A DNA stretch of 64,000 nucleotides from Sepiola atlantica (lineage: Eukaryota; Mollusca; Cephalopoda; Sepiida; Sepiolidae): the NCBI GenBank assembly GCA_963556195.1, contig OY744528.1, forward strand, positions 59,456,648 to 59,520,647, in the 5' to 3' direction. Shown piece by piece: positions 30,601-42,329 of this stretch. The position numbers were made by a program, and so were the translations under genes. The notes below the pieces were generated by a model. That model searched no databases, had not been told where the DNA came from, and was given only the letters and a program-made list of their open reading frames with translations. The first letter of the stretch is position 1. Each line of letters begins with the position of its first letter.

Positions 30601-30836
30601 ATTGCATTGGAACAAAAATAAGAATTGCTCTAGTCTACAAGGATTACTCCTTCACTAACTGAAGACAAGACAGATGAAGTGTAATATCAGAACAGATACT
30701 ACACTTTGCTCCTGGCCAAAATTCCAATAAGATAGAGTCTGTCAAATCAAGATATGTCTTCCCATAAGACTTGAGAATCTAATCTCTCCTAATATTGTTT
30801 CCCATAGCTAAAGCGGGTAAGGAGAGGTGGTTTTTT

Positions 30837-31133
30837 ACTGTCAGAAAGCCTATTTTTTTTACTGTCAGAAAGCCTATTTTTTTTACTGTCAGAAAGCCTA
30901 TTTTTTTTACTGTCAGAAAGCCTATTTTTTTTACTGTCAGAAAGCCTATTTTTTTACTGTCAGAAAGCCTATTTTTTTTACTGTCAGAAAGCCTATTTTT
31001 TACTGTCAGAAAGCCTATTTTTTTACTGTCAGAAAGCCTATTTTTTTACTGTCAGAAAGCCTATATTTTTACTGTCAGAAAGCCTATTTTTTTACTGTCA
31101 GAAAGCCTATTTTTTTACTGTCAGAAAGCCTAT
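30837..31133 (+). repeat. 22-24-bp tandem repeat, 13 units
   Basis: ACTGTCAGAAAGCCTAT followed by five to eight T residues, repeated 13 times. Length variation is only in the T run. Overlapping frames (FTVRKPIF / YCQKAYF) are translations of the repeat. Confidence 0.95.
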
Positions 31134-31139
31134 TAGCAT

Positions 31140-31655
31140 AAGAAGAGCTCAACAGCTTTGCTCAGATTTAAACGCGACTTCCTAATTCAATAGTGTGCAT
31201 TGGAAAATATTTTTTTTTCAAATTCGATCATCTTTAAATAACAAAAATATTTGTGATATATTTCCAATAGAATCTTTTGGGAAAACATTGTGAATTTTTA
31301 ATTTTTGTTTTACCGTCTGATTGAAGCATAAAAATATTTTTTTTAAATAATAATCACAAATTTTTGTTTATTTATAAAATTATGACACACAGTAATAGAT
31401 TTTCTTCATCTTACGCCATCGTGATATTATCACCCCGCCCCCACACACACACCAAAAAAGAAACCTGCTAAAAATATCAAAATACTATCAATCGTTTATC
31501 ATGTCAATATTTTAACGCTAATTCAAGGAAAGCCACATTTTTGTCACCTTTTTTCAAAAGAATATTCCCATGGTCTCTCATTAAGAAATATTAATCAACT
31601 AGCTCTATGAGATAGATTTGTCTTTATTTTTTTAATAATTTAATTAATTCCATTT
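31140..31655. other. AT-rich stretch, nothing recognised
   Basis: Poly-A/poly-T patches and a C-rich spot near 31430. If the candidate exon at 31660 is real, this would be intron. Confidence 0.4.
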
Positions 31656-31659
31656 CCAG

Positions 31660-31763
31660 CGTGTCCTCAAGCTCTCATTAAGAGAAGCAGCAGCGCCTGT
31701 GATGCCATTTTGTGGAACATCAGAGCAGCCAGCCAGATAAGCAGAATAGACTATGGAGGATAA
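31660..31763 (+). CDS. Candidate terminal exon, unidentified
   Basis: A plausible acceptor (TTCCATTTCCAG) precedes a frame of 33 codons ending in TAA: CPQALIKRSSSACDAILWNI followed by RAASQISRIDYGG. Its base composition stands out from very AT-rich flanks and it matches no repeat here. No polyadenylation signal stands out afterwards and the peptide is not recognised. It could equally be a chance frame. Confidence 0.3.
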
Positions 31764-31854
31764 GTTCGCTAAATAATCTATATTGTTTAAAGTACAAGAT
31801 TATTATCATCATGATAATTGAAAAAAATTCTGATTTCTCTGTAGATAATATTTG

Positions 31855-31857
<3 letters not shown>

Positions 31858-31934
<77 letters not shown>
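31858..31934. repeat. (AT)n microsatellite
   Basis: About 75 bp of AT dinucleotides. Confidence 0.95.
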
Positions 31935-31937
<3 letters not shown>

Positions 31938-32104
31938 GTTATTTAAAACCGTATTAAATGTAGGGAAGAACAGATTCATACAATTTCAGTAAAAGATCAA
32001 TTACAAAAATTTACTTTTTAGTTAAATGGTGGGAATCTGTTCTTGGTAGGACCAAACTTTTTCAAATATTTGTACCTGTGTGCTATTTCTTCACACCAAT
32101 CATC

Positions 32105-32134
32105 CCGAGGAAGTCTTAGAATAAAGACGAAACG
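32105..32134 (+). repeat. Hammerhead-like motif, copy 6 (core decayed)
   Basis: CCGAGGA replaces CTGATGA, followed by A, GTCTT, loop AGAATA, AAGAC, GAAACG. The stem is intact. The following ATGAATACATAAATAATATT and TTTTCTTGTTTCATTTC show it is a single arm of the element 2 type. Confidence 0.45.
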
Positions 32135-32159
32135 TTGATGAATACATAAATAATATTTT

Positions 32160-32253
32160 TGATTTTTCTTGTTTCATTTCACATATATGAATATACACAC
32201 AGATTACATATATAGATATGCACACTTACAAGTACATAAATATATAATTGTTT

Positions 32254-32334
<81 letters not shown>

Positions 32335-32640
32335 TACACACACATTTGCATATATTGATAGGCACACATACATAAATATACACATGTATATAAATATATA
32401 CTCATACACATATATAAATATACACGAACATATATATAAATGTACACAAACATATATATAAATATATACACATACTTGTATGTACATATTAAGTTACATA
32501 TATAGAAAGATATATACACACACATATATATATATATAGTTACACACACATATATATAGATAAACACACACACACCTATATAGATAGACACGCACACACA
32601 TCTATATAGATAGACACACACACACACACATATATATATA
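32160..32640. repeat. (AT)n, (CA)n and mixed TATACA microsatellite field
   Basis: An AT run at 32265-32325, followed by alternating ACACAC and ATATAT blocks to 32640. Cys/Tyr/Ile/Val-rich minus-strand frames across it are artefacts. Confidence 0.95.
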
Positions 32641-33660
32641 TATGTTATTTATGGGATTATTATAAAATACCATTTTTGGAAAAAACATAGAATATTGGTC
32701 TGACTTCTTTGTTTAAACAGTTTGCATTTGGATAATTTCCGTTTGATACAACTCTCTGCCATAATTTGAATTGTGTTTGATCTGTGGCACGACTTATATT
32801 GAGACTTTTTTCCTTATGTTTTTTAAAAGTTTTTTTTTAATTTTTACATTTTCAAGATATTTACCTCCAATAATTAATATTCAATTGTTATTGGTCAGCC
32901 CTTCTGACAATAAGAGCATTATTTTTGAAAAGCCATGGTTTTAATGTCAATTTGTATTTGTATCTCTTGCTTGAACACTTGCTGAGTTAATAAACTTATA
33001 AGCTATGCACATTTTATATATTTCATCACTTCATTATCTGTATATATATAGATACAGACACATACATATATATATAGATGTACACCAGTTTATAAATGTT
33101 GTTTGCAGTTATTTACATGTTTAGAGTTTAATATTGTCCCTATAGCAATTGGACAGATGAATATAATCTGGAAATACTGACAAACCAGCTTTTTTAATAG
33201 GAAATTTTCGAAATTTGAAGATTGCTGAAAAAACTAAAAAAGACATTTTTTCCAAGAGAAACCTTTGTATTAATGACCGACTTTTAAAGGCCTGTATGAG
33301 TACACTTACTAATATGCTGTAGCAACTTTTCTATTCACTATTTCTTACATTCTTTCCCATGCTAACAAACCGATCCAATCAGAATCAGTCTCTAATGATA
33401 TGATCTACTCATCAGCAAAAACTTCCTTTAATTCTGAAAAATTATTAAAAATAAATTTAACAACATACTACATCATTTACTTTAACTTGTTATATAATTT
33501 TTTAAATAAATGAGGGAAACGTCCTGAAGATTTTGCATTTTAAATTAATAAATCAGATAAAATATGAAAAGAAATCACATATTTATGATTATTGTTGTGC
33601 CATTCATGCAATAGCTTTTTAGATAAAATAAGATGCTGTATACCAATATAGATAATTATT
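32641..33660. other. AT-rich stretch, nothing recognised
   Basis: About 1 kb without a convincing frame, repeat match or RNA-like structure. Confidence 0.45.
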
Positions 33661-34089
33661 AAATATACTAGCAAATATATGCTCCCTCCGATCGCATATT
33701 TTTGCTAGGCTGCCGCGTCAGAAATGAACGCTCATGCGTAAACTGATGGAGCCCTAGTCATATTTCTTGGGTGGTTAGAAATTGATTTTCTTTGTTTATG
33801 ACCAAAAATATTTTTACTTGAAAATAAAGAAAAAAAAAATTCAACCCTAACCCGATTTTTGTTTTACCCTCCCCCATAAATAGAAATATTCTTAGTTTAA
33901 AAAGAAAAAGACATTTTTGGACCCCCCCTCAATTTTTTTTTATTTTACCTCTCCCCCCCCCCCATACATAGAAACATTTTTAGTTAAGAAAAGAAAAAAA
34001 ATTTTTTGACCGCCCCCCCCCCCCCAATTTTGATTTATCCTCCCCTATACATAGAAATATTTTTAATTAAAAAGAAAAAAGAAAAGAAA

Positions 34090-34152
34090 AACCTAACCCT
34101 AACTCTAAACCCTAATTCTAACCCCCACTTTGACCTTGACCCTAACCCTAAC
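34090..34152. repeat. Telomere-type repeat inside the Helitron
   Basis: Degenerate CCTAACCCTAACTCTAAACC and CCCTAACCCTAACG units on the plus strand. Confidence 0.7.
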
Positions 34153-34189
34153 GACAAAGTTAGCGCGGGTCCTTAAGTAAAAAAGCACC

Positions 34190-34745
34190 AAAAAATCAAA
34201 TACAGTGAACACGATTAGTTATGTAAATGCTCTCAGAAAGAAAGTTCACCTAAATTAAATCAATTAGAATGTGTGTGTGTGTGTTTGTTTAATGACCTTT
34301 TTTTAATTAAACAATTTGATTCTAAAATTAGTTGTATAGTTTTCCAGTACAATGTGTTAGTTTTTTTGTTGACAGAAAAGAAAAAAAATCACATCTTTTA
34401 TTTTAATAAATAAAACATGGAATAATAAAAACAGTTTATAAATAAAAGCTAAACAGCGTATAAGGTGAAATTGAAATCATAAATTCAGTTGAGGTCGTGA
34501 AAAAATGATAATATTGGATATTTTTCAAATCGGAAGAAAAGGTGTATCTATAATGAAAGTATTAAAAAATAAAATACACTAAACACGAATAGTTTTTTAC
34601 TTCTCGAAAAGAAAAAGTTTACCTAAACTAAATTCGTTATCATGTGTGTGTATGTGTGTGTGTGTGTGCGTGTTTTTAAATAGTAATTTTTAAATCAATT
34701 ATTATTTTAATTAAACAATTTTATTCAGTGAATTTGTGTTTTAAA
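34190..34745. repeat. Direct duplication inside the Helitron
   Basis: CACGA(T/A)TAGTT, CAC/TACCTAAA(T/C)TAAAT, a (TG)n run and AATTAAACAATTTGATTC recur in order in the two halves (34190-34330 and 34555-34745), about 370 bp apart. Confidence 0.7.
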
Positions 34746-35483
34746 ACATAATGGCTAAGAAAATAAACAAACTCAGAACGTTTTAATAAAAAAAATCAGA
34801 GTAAAAGTAGCACGGTAAATGCCAGCGTTTTGTTTACATTTTAAATAACGCGCCGTCTTGCGTCCATACTAAATAATCGGAGGGAGGGAACCAATTCAAT
34901 GGATTAACGCTGGCTGTTCAATCGGTTTCGTCATAGATATATTAACTACGTAACTCATTTCATGTATGTATATATATAAATAATAAAATGAATAATTATA
35001 ATTTGTAAGTAAGGTTATTAGCGACAAAATAGTGTAAATACATGTGGAAATCTGAAGAAAACAATCATGAGTGTATATTTGTGAATACTAATTTATTAGA
35101 AGTTTAAAAGCAATTGATTATGTAAATTGAGAAATGCGCATAGTGTTTACGGCGGTTTTTGTAGTAGTATATAAAGAAGCTGGCCAACTAAGTAAATAGT
35201 AATATTACTCTGATGGAATTTTGGCTTCAGACAGACAGATACATAATCTCCATTATTAATATATATATATATATATTGACAATAATTAGCTTTATACTTG
35301 TATACAGTGTCACGGTATTACAGATCATCAGAAATAGATTTTTTTCTTTCGATTGATGCCAGTCGGAGACACTTCTGATGATCGATGATACCCGGAAATT
35401 GGAGTAAAATGTTACGCTAAGTACATTTTACTATTATTGATAAAGCTCTATCGTATAGGATATAGAGCTCTTCATTTACTCGT

Positions 35484-35493
35484 GAGAGGTTTG

Positions 35494-35541
<48 letters not shown>
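35484..35541. repeat. (AT)n microsatellite
   Basis: About 57 bp of AT dinucleotides. Confidence 0.95.
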
Positions 35542-35548
<7 letters not shown>

Positions 35549-36280
35549 AAGTTAAGACGATTTTTCTACTGTACCTTCGCGGAGAATAGGAAAATAACCA
35601 CATGCATCACAGGCTACTAAACTCACCTCTATATCACACTTATTCACTCGAGCGTGTTTTAGTGAATTTCTTCTTATTTTTTCCTACCTAACACTAAATA
35701 TTATATTTGGCCCACCATCTCCCACTCTCCGACACACCAACTCCATATAGGTGGTAGCAAAAACTTTTCTCCCTTACAATTATGTACTGTCACACTACTC
35801 ATCGACACCGGGAACTAATAAACACAGTTTACTTTTCCTTATTTATATTTGCCTGGTATTAATTTACTACATAATATAAAGCAATACGCAAAAACTTAAT
35901 GATCGCTCCCGTTCACTCCGATGATATTCCGCGAATATCAGATTACGTTCTTTCTAATTCTACCTATGACTTCTACATTTATATTCATTCCGGAATTAAG
36001 CAAATGAAATTAACGAACACAGTTCCTGCAACATTTATTCATTAAACATGGCGGCTACAATTTCTTCATCAAATCGACTTCCTATTTAATTCAATAGCCG
36101 CCAAGATACTGGTAGACCCCGATACATTTACATTTTCAAAATCATACACCTTTAACACACATATTATAGAAAACTTGCCCAAATAAATGACCTAAACCGT
36201 GTCATTGTTGTACTTTATATTTGGTCGGCAGAAGCTGCCAATAAACAAGCTTAGCTTAATTGGCCTATTTTCACATGCAT
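35542..36280. other. No gene recognised
   Basis: Less AT-rich than its surroundings. It may belong to the body of the Helitron ending at 36490, but no 5' end is visible. Confidence 0.35.
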
Positions 36281-36289
36281 TTCTTAAGT

Positions 36290-36365
36290 TGAAACTGTGG
36301 CGCAGTGGTTAAAAAGGGAGGTTTCATGATCGCCAGTTTCAGCGCTCGATCCCATTCTACTCTAT
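36290..36365 (+). mobile_element. tRNA-derived SINE head
   Basis: CTGTGGCGCAGTGGTTAAAA is an A box; CAGCGCTCGATCCCATTC is a B-box-like block about 50 bp later. The spacing is right for a tRNA but the arms do not pair, so it is not a tRNA gene. Confidence 0.55.
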
Positions 36366-36439
36366 TCTTTTTATTTTTAAAAATGTAAAACATTCACCAA
36401 CATGGTAGAGGGGGGAACAATAGGCGGTTTCTTTTTTAT

Positions 36440-36490
36440 GCAATAAGTAGTACTTTCTCCTGTGCAACGCCGGGCGACGGGTTCCGCTAG
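36440..36490 (+). mobile_element. Second Helitron-type 3' end
   Basis: CAACGCCGGGCGACGGGTTC followed by CGCTAG|T: a GC-rich imperfect hairpin then CTAG-T, like the terminus at 7372. Its 5' limit is unknown. Confidence 0.5.
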
Positions 36491-36800
36491 TATTTCATAA
36501 AATACTACGGACACCTGTCTGCATATCTTTCTCTTGATCCTTTCTAAGTTTATTATTAATTTTCGGTTTCGGTTTTTGGTATTTGCTGTACTCGTTTTGA
36601 GCCCTAATACTTTCAAATCCATCCGGATCCATCTTCAGGGGCGGTTATCAAGTCAGAACTTGTATTTTTAAATATTTAGTCATAGTTTTAGCAGGAACCG
36701 TGTGATAGTTGTAGTATTAGTATTACAAGCATTTCAGAATGTTTTTACTATTATTGAAATTAATTTTGTTTATTGATGGCTTTTTTGTTTTTATGTGCAG

Positions 36801-36862
36801 GACTTCTAATATTTGTTTCAGCTCGAACCCCCTAAACTAGTAAGGAAATGATCAAAAGAAAG
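36801..36862 (+). CDS. Candidate short first coding exon
   Basis: Acceptor TTTTATGTGCAG, 62 bp, donor AAAG|GTATGC. All three frames have stops before the ATG at 36848, after which MIKRK is open to the donor. That would make it a 5' UTR exon with five codons. The splice sites are reasonable, but such pairs arise by chance in DNA like this. Confidence 0.2.
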
Positions 36863-36947
36863 GTATGCAGACACTTTTTTTAAATGATGGTTTTAAATAC
36901 ATGAAAATATTAACTACTACGTCATCCCATCGGAAAAGAAAAATGAC

Positions 36948-36996
36948 TTGTTTGCTCTCTCTCTCTCTCTCTCTCGCTCTCTCTTTCTCTCTCTCT
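36948..36996. repeat. (CT)n microsatellite
   Basis: CT dinucleotide run with two interruptions. Confidence 0.95.
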
Positions 36997-36999
36997 AAA

Positions 37000-37545
37000 C
37001 ACTGTTTCACACCGGAAGTGCATTTTCAGGTAACTTTCATGGTAGTTACACCTTTAGTAAAATATTTTTATTTATTTTCCTTTAGCAAATCATGGAGTAA
37101 TTGTGTAAATATTATTTAAAAAGATAATTTTATTATTACAGAATCGTTTCCTCCCTAAGTCTTTAAGTGAATAAAGGTAACTGAATCGTTTGGTCACAGA
37201 ATAATTTAGTGAATTAAGCTAATAGGTCCGCAGCTAAGAGTAAAATCAATTTATCGATGTATATACGTTGGCATGTATATTTAAAAAGTTTAAATACATC
37301 TATTTAAAATAAATAATTATGAAATTGTATTAATTGTTTTGTAACGGTTTTGAAGTCTAACCCATTTTATGTTAGATAAAATATGTCATCGATGAAATCC
37401 ATTTAAATTTTTATTTTTCTGACAAATAACAGTGCGATAATGTTAAAAAACGGCTGTGTAGTCAGAATAAAATATCGATTTGACAGACGCATCACATTTT
37501 AAGTCTACCTTAGAAAATCCGGCCAACTCAATTTTATATATGAGA

Positions 37546-37550
<5 letters not shown>
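37000..37550. other. AT-rich stretch, nothing recognised
   Basis: No convincing frames or repeats. Confidence 0.4.

Positions 37551-37551
<1 letters not shown>

Positions 37552-37609
<58 letters not shown>
37552..37609. repeat. (AT)n microsatellite
   Basis: About 57 bp of AT dinucleotides. Confidence 0.95.
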
Positions 37610-37611
<2 letters not shown>

Positions 37612-37919
37612 TGTTTGTTTTATAGGATGAAGAACCCAATACTTTTATAATTTCAAATAATAATATTCACATTAATTATTATTACATATTTTATTGCATT
37701 TTGATTATAAATATTTACCAATAAATAACATAATAATATTTACAATTTAAACAAATTGCTAATTTATGTAAAAAGAAAGAAAGCATTTTTCATAAAATAA
37801 GAAATTCATAGTAATTAATGAGAAAGTAAATAAAATATGCACAACCGAAGTAATAAGCTAATGGCTGAATTTGAAATAAGTTTTAAGACTTCAATCAAGA
37901 GCGAACTATTTAATGAAAA

Positions 37920-38092
37920 AAAAATAATCTTTATCATGATCATCAACAAATAAAAGAATAAAAAAAATCATCTTTATCATGATCATCAACAAATAAAAGA
38001 ATAAAAAAAATCATCTTTATCATGATCATCAACAAATAAAAGAATAAAAAAAATCATCTTTATCATGATCATCAACAAATAAAAGAATAAAA
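37920..38092. repeat. 43-bp tandem repeat, 4 units
   Basis: TCTTTATCATGATCATCAAC recurs at 37928, 37971, 38014 and 38057. Units are nearly identical. TCATGATCATCA contains TGATCA palindromes. Confidence 0.95.
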
Positions 38093-38309
38093 AAGTACCT
38101 TCAATTCATTAAATCATTAAAAGTAGATGTATCAACCAACAAGATCATACAGTCGTGTTGCTATAGGATATTAATTGAAATAAATGTGAACTCTATCTAA
38201 ATTGCTCTTTTGATTTAAACATGCATCTCATTGCATTTGCAAAAGCGTAAATCTCTTGTACGCGTCTAGATTATAATTCGGCATTTTTGTCTCACGGTTA
38301 ACAAGATAG

Positions 38310-38700
38310 CAATACAATTTGGTGTGAAGCACCCTTGGCTTGCTGGGTATGTCATATGTGGTAATAATGATACTTCTATTATGATTAATTCTATAAACAA
38401 CCCGACTGGCATCAATAGAGGATGTCCCTAACATGCCGGGTGGCCATTCGAGAGTAAATAGGTTAATATTAAAAACAATGAATATTATCGCCTATAAAAC
38501 TGCACCAAATTTGGTGTGAACCATCCCTGAGATGTCATAGGTAAGGTGAGAGAAAAATATTTATACTATTGATAAAATAATAGACACTTATAGGCTCCAA
38601 AATTACTTGGAAGAATTGCACAAAATGTGACATGAATAAACCTGAGCATGTTGTGTCATAGTGGGGAGTTCAAAATTATACTACTACTAATAATATCACT
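38310..38700. repeat. Diverged repeats upstream of the LINE relic
   Basis: TTTGGTGTGAA(G/C)CA(C/T)CC occurs at about 38319 and 38513. CCAAAATTA and GAATTGCACAAAAT near 38600 recur near 40365. This looks like the internal-repeat 5' region of the following LINE, at low similarity. Confidence 0.4.
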
Positions 38701-38769
38701 TATAGCACTAGTATCGACTATAACCTGACCAGGACGTTACCAAACTTATCAAGAACGTTGATGCCACAA

Positions 38770-40250
38770 AATTCCACATTAAGAAACTACAACAAGAAAT
38801 AGATCATATCCTTAAAAAGTTGTTCTATCGTTGCTTAAAGAAGAAATGCTTTACGTCACCTTGGAAGACTTTGTTGATCGGCTTAGCCTTAAAAAATACT
38901 GGAGATCAGTCATTTGCATCTCAGTACAGACCGATCAGTCTCCTGTAACAGCATCTACTTAGTGATATGCATTTCGTCCTGCAAAATCAAATACTGATGT
39001 GCGGACAGTGATATTGCACAAGATCAGTGAATCTATCAATGGGAGTTTTGCTTCTAGGGTAATAACTCTTGATATATCAAAGGCTTTTGCTAGGGTTTGG
39101 CACAAATGCTTACTTTACAAGCTTGTTAGCTATGGAATATCTGGAAATGTCCTTTCAACCATCAAATTCTTTCTCTCTATGAAAGTAGTTGTTGGCAGGC
39201 ACAGAGCATCAGTGTTAGAATACCTGAAGTATCCATTCTGGGCCCAACTCTCCTGCTTCATAAATGGTCTTACAAATCATATCCTGAGATCATTTGTGGT
39301 ATCTATGCAGATGACACAACAATCCATGGCAGAACTTCAAACTCTCTCTTTTGCTATCTCTCTCGTCTCACATGGTGCAATGGGGGAAAAAGTGACTTGT
39401 TACATTATTCACCTTTAAAACCAAGCTTCTCTCCTTTCACCAGTAATGCTCAGATCCTCATTTCTCCCTAGTTGAAATAAATGACTCCATCCTTGAGGAA
39501 ACCTCATTTTTGATAGACTCAGAGGACAGACTTTCAATCCAGACCTCAAATGGAAGACTTACAAACAATCTGTTGTTAAGGTTGCTGGAAAAATGTCTGG
39601 ATCATTCTACGTATAAGAGCCAGATACGTCCTAAGATGGAGTACTGCTACCATATTTAGGGAGGTGCCATTTGAAGTGCTCTTTTCTACTTTGACAGGGT
39701 ACAAAATTAACTTTGCAATCTAGTGGGGGAGGATGATTTCTTCTCTTTTTTTTTTTTAGTAAAAACAGAGACCACCACTTTATCAAGGACGAGGCCACCC
39801 GTGGACAAGTGTTAATGTGATTTCTATTTATCCCCCTCCAGGAGATTAGACACAAGTGTCATGTGGGTTTTGATGGAAGCGTTTTCAGTGGAATGACTTG
39901 GATTTGAACCTGGCACACCCAAGTTCTCAGTCCGCGTCGATACCAACTAAGCCACTGTGCCATCCCCATCTTCTCTTTCCTACAACCCCTTTCTCACAGA
40001 AGAAACGTTGCTAGATTCTCTCTATTCTATTGTTATGTTCATGGTAAGTGCTCAACTTGGCTTTAATCTATGGTTACCTCCTTTACAACATTCACAGCAT
40101 GAACTTGTCTCGCTACAACCAGAACAAAGAACTTTCCTTTCTTTCTTTATGTATCTAAAACCAAACACAACTTCCACGAACAAAGTTTCTTTCTTAAAAA
40201 CAATAGGGCAACTTCTCAACTGACTACAACATGGTCGTCTTCATGTTCAA
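38770..40250 (+). pseudogene. Jockey-like LINE reverse transcriptase relic
   Basis: The relic starts near 38845 with CFTSPWKTLLIGLALKNTGD followed by FASQYRPISLL, the RT fingers. The longest open piece (38999-39418) has VILHKISESINGSFASRVIT, LDISKAFARVWHKCLLYKLV (motif A, catalytic Asp present) and SYGISGNVLSTIK. IYADDTTIHG in another frame (near 39305) is the YADD catalytic box. The thumb follows (KSQIRPKMEYCYHI near 39610, LCNLVGED near 39705). A SINE then interrupts; LSHRR-like sequence resumes near 39990 and ends near 40250. Many stops and frameshifts. Catalytic residues survive but in different frames. Confidence 0.85.
39746..39969 (-). mobile_element. tRNA-derived SINE with target-site duplication inside the LINE
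   Basis: On the minus strand, ATGGCACAGTGGCTTAGTTG is an A box and CAGGTTCAAATCC a B box, and the element ends in poly-A (the T run after 39745). The flanks repeat TCTTCTCTTT (about 39737-39747 and 39969-39979), a 10-bp target-site duplication. The LINE frame continues on both sides. Confidence 0.85.
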
Positions 40251-40420
40251 AGTCTAATATAAACAAACAACTGACAAGCTCTTTAATATTATCCTCAATT
40301 GGCTTCCAGGCATTGATAAGCAGTAACCCATTAGTAAAAATAGCAAAAAACAAAATAACTCCAAAATTATTGAAGACAATTGCACAAATTATAGCATAAA
40401 TAGGCTTTTGGGGTGTCTAA

Positions 40421-40423
<3 letters not shown>

Positions 40424-40463
<40 letters not shown>
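40424..40463. repeat. (AT)n microsatellite
   Basis: AT run between the two LINE relics. Confidence 0.95.
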
Positions 40464-40467
<4 letters not shown>

Positions 40468-40479
40468 AAGTCAGTCGTA

Positions 40480-41000
40480 TCATCATCAATGCTCGGATCC
40501 TAACTTTGCCCCAATTGAAATGATTGGCTCTATCCTTGAAGAAGCCCCCTGCTTTAATAAGCTTCTACGACTGATCTTCATTCCAGACCCCAAAACCGAC
40601 TTGAAATCTAGTGGGGGATGCCCCCTTCTCTTCTCTTCCTTACAGCCTCTGTCTCACAGAAGAGAGATTGCTAGTCTTTCTCTACTCCATTGATATTTTC
40701 ATGGTAAATGTTCAACTGATCTCCAATCTATGGTTCCTCAGTGTAAAACAAACATTTACAACAAAACCTGTCTAGCTACAACCACTGTAAATAATTTTCC
40801 CTTTTCCCTCTAAACGGAACTTCCATGAGCAAAGTTTCTTTCCGTCTGTGAAACAATACAACGGGGCTGCTTCCCAGCTGACTACAACATGGTCGTTTTC
40901 AAATTCAATGTTAACAAATTCTTGTTGAGCCGTCCTCTTAAATAATCTAATTTCTGGCCAATCTCAACACTTGTTACTAATCCCCATATTGTTGTTTCAC
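40480..41000 (+). pseudogene. Second Jockey-like LINE RT tail, internally deleted
   Basis: It repeats the same family as 38770-40250: ATGCTCGGATCCTAACT, CTAGTGGGGGATG, TCTCACAGAAGAGAGATTGC and CTGACTACAACATGGTCGTT parallel blocks of the first copy. The middle, corresponding to the region around RPKMEYC, is deleted. No open frame of note. Confidence 0.75.
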
Positions 41001-41447
41001 TGTCTTCCTGACAAACGCATTAACCCTTATTCTAGAGTGCCCTATGGGCCTTGATAAGTGATTACTTGATAAGTGGTGACATAAAAAGTCGGATCTTCGA
41101 CAAAATCAACATTTCATTCTGAATGGCCACTTTTTTTTGTTAGCCATTATTCCATGTTGTTAAAAAAATAATGTAATTAGAGTTAATTCCTTTCAGAAAA
41201 TCTATCCAATAGGATTTATTTTCGTATAATCACCATTTTTTTAAAAAAGGAGGTAAACCTGTATTCGTCCAATACAGAGAAAATAATATTTTGGAAAAAA
41301 GATATGTAACTCTGTTTTTGTTTTTTATAGACTTACTTCCCTTTCATTGGTAAAAAACTATAAAATTTAGGAAAAGAAAAAGATCACATGGTTTTAAAAA
41401 AAGCAAAAGTAAATACATTACCGGGCAACGTCGGGTAGATGAAGCAA

Positions 41448-41450
<3 letters not shown>
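41001..41450. other. AT-rich stretch with a Helitron-like fragment
   Basis: ACCGGGCAACGTCGGGTAG near 41420 resembles GC hairpins near Helitron ends, but there is no CTAG terminus here. Otherwise nothing. Confidence 0.35.
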
Positions 41451-41483
<33 letters not shown>

Positions 41484-41751
41484 TAATTGTTTATTTATAA
41501 CAAACCTTTTAGACTATATATGTGGATACATGTTTTGACTAAAGCTGAAGAAGTGCAATCTCATGAAGCGAAATATCCAATCGAAAATGAAAACTATAAT
41601 CCAAACAGCCAACCAAGAAATGTTCCATCTCCAAGCTATTATTTTTTTCAAACTTAATTTTATTTTACCTATGATTAAAAGGTATAACATCATTTTATCA
41701 GCTTACTGATCTCTGTATTATCCCGGAAGTTTAGTTTAAATGGACGATTTT

Positions 41752-42325
41752 ACCTCTGCCAAGGAGGTTAGGTTACTTTTTCGGTCAAGTTTTTTTTCTG
41801 ATTTATTAGTATGTTTGTTCGCTCGTTTGTGTACAGCCTAGAGTCCACATCACTTAACCAATCGTCACCAAACTTGGTCAAAATATCGGTCATCGTCTAA
41901 GTTAGAACTTATTTAATATTGGGATATCTAGGTTAAATGTCAAGGTCACAAAAATGGTGAAAGTCACATTTTGGGGTTAACTTCGGTTCTGTTCACCAAA
42001 GAGACTCGTTACTTGGCTTATGTTGTAGCCAATGAAGTCCTGCAAATTACATGATATTACCGTTGAAAATTTCGGTTACGGTCGAAATTTTTACGGAATT
42101 CAAACTTCCGGTTTTTTCCAAATTTTATATATGGATCTGATGCTCTTTGATAACAGTAGCAACCATGCCAAATTTCAGCCTCATCAGATAAATGGTTTTG
42201 AGTTATCTTCGTTTCCATGACATAACTTTGAGAATACTTCATAAAATATGCAGAAGTAAAGCCCAGATAAAACGTTGTCCTATCTTTACGTTTCCATACA
42301 GAGGTATGCAATCTCATCACTGACT
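41752..42325 (+). mobile_element. MITE-like element starting ACCTCTGCCAAGGAGGT
   Basis: It starts with the short palindrome ACCTCTGCCAAGGAGGT, followed by TTTGTTCGCTCGTTTG, TCACCAAACTTGGTCAAAAT and repeated GGTCAC(A/T)-type words. It ends around CAGAGGTATGCAATCTC. This layout resembles a non-autonomous element widespread in invertebrates whose ends read CTGCCAAGGAGGT and GGCGGAGGT.TGC. Overlapping frames inside (42032-42320) are not genes. Confidence 0.5.
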
Positions 42326-42329
42326 TATG

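Larger units (their letters stand above)
33668..35264 (-). mobile_element. Non-autonomous Helitron, family H1, near full length (1.6 kb)
   Basis: On the minus strand it begins near 35264 with a TTAATAATGGAGATT...CTGTCTGTCTGAAGCC 5' end (compare 11020). It ends at 33668 with a hairpin (AAAATATGC...GCATATATTT) directly before CTAG followed by T. Both ends fit Helitron rules, and the host flank on the 5' side is an AT run. No Rep or helicase frame is inside. Internal features are G-rich/poly-T modules (33840-34080), telomere-type repeats (34095-34150) and a direct duplication (34190-34330 and 34555-34745). The first TC base pair has decayed. Confidence 0.7.
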
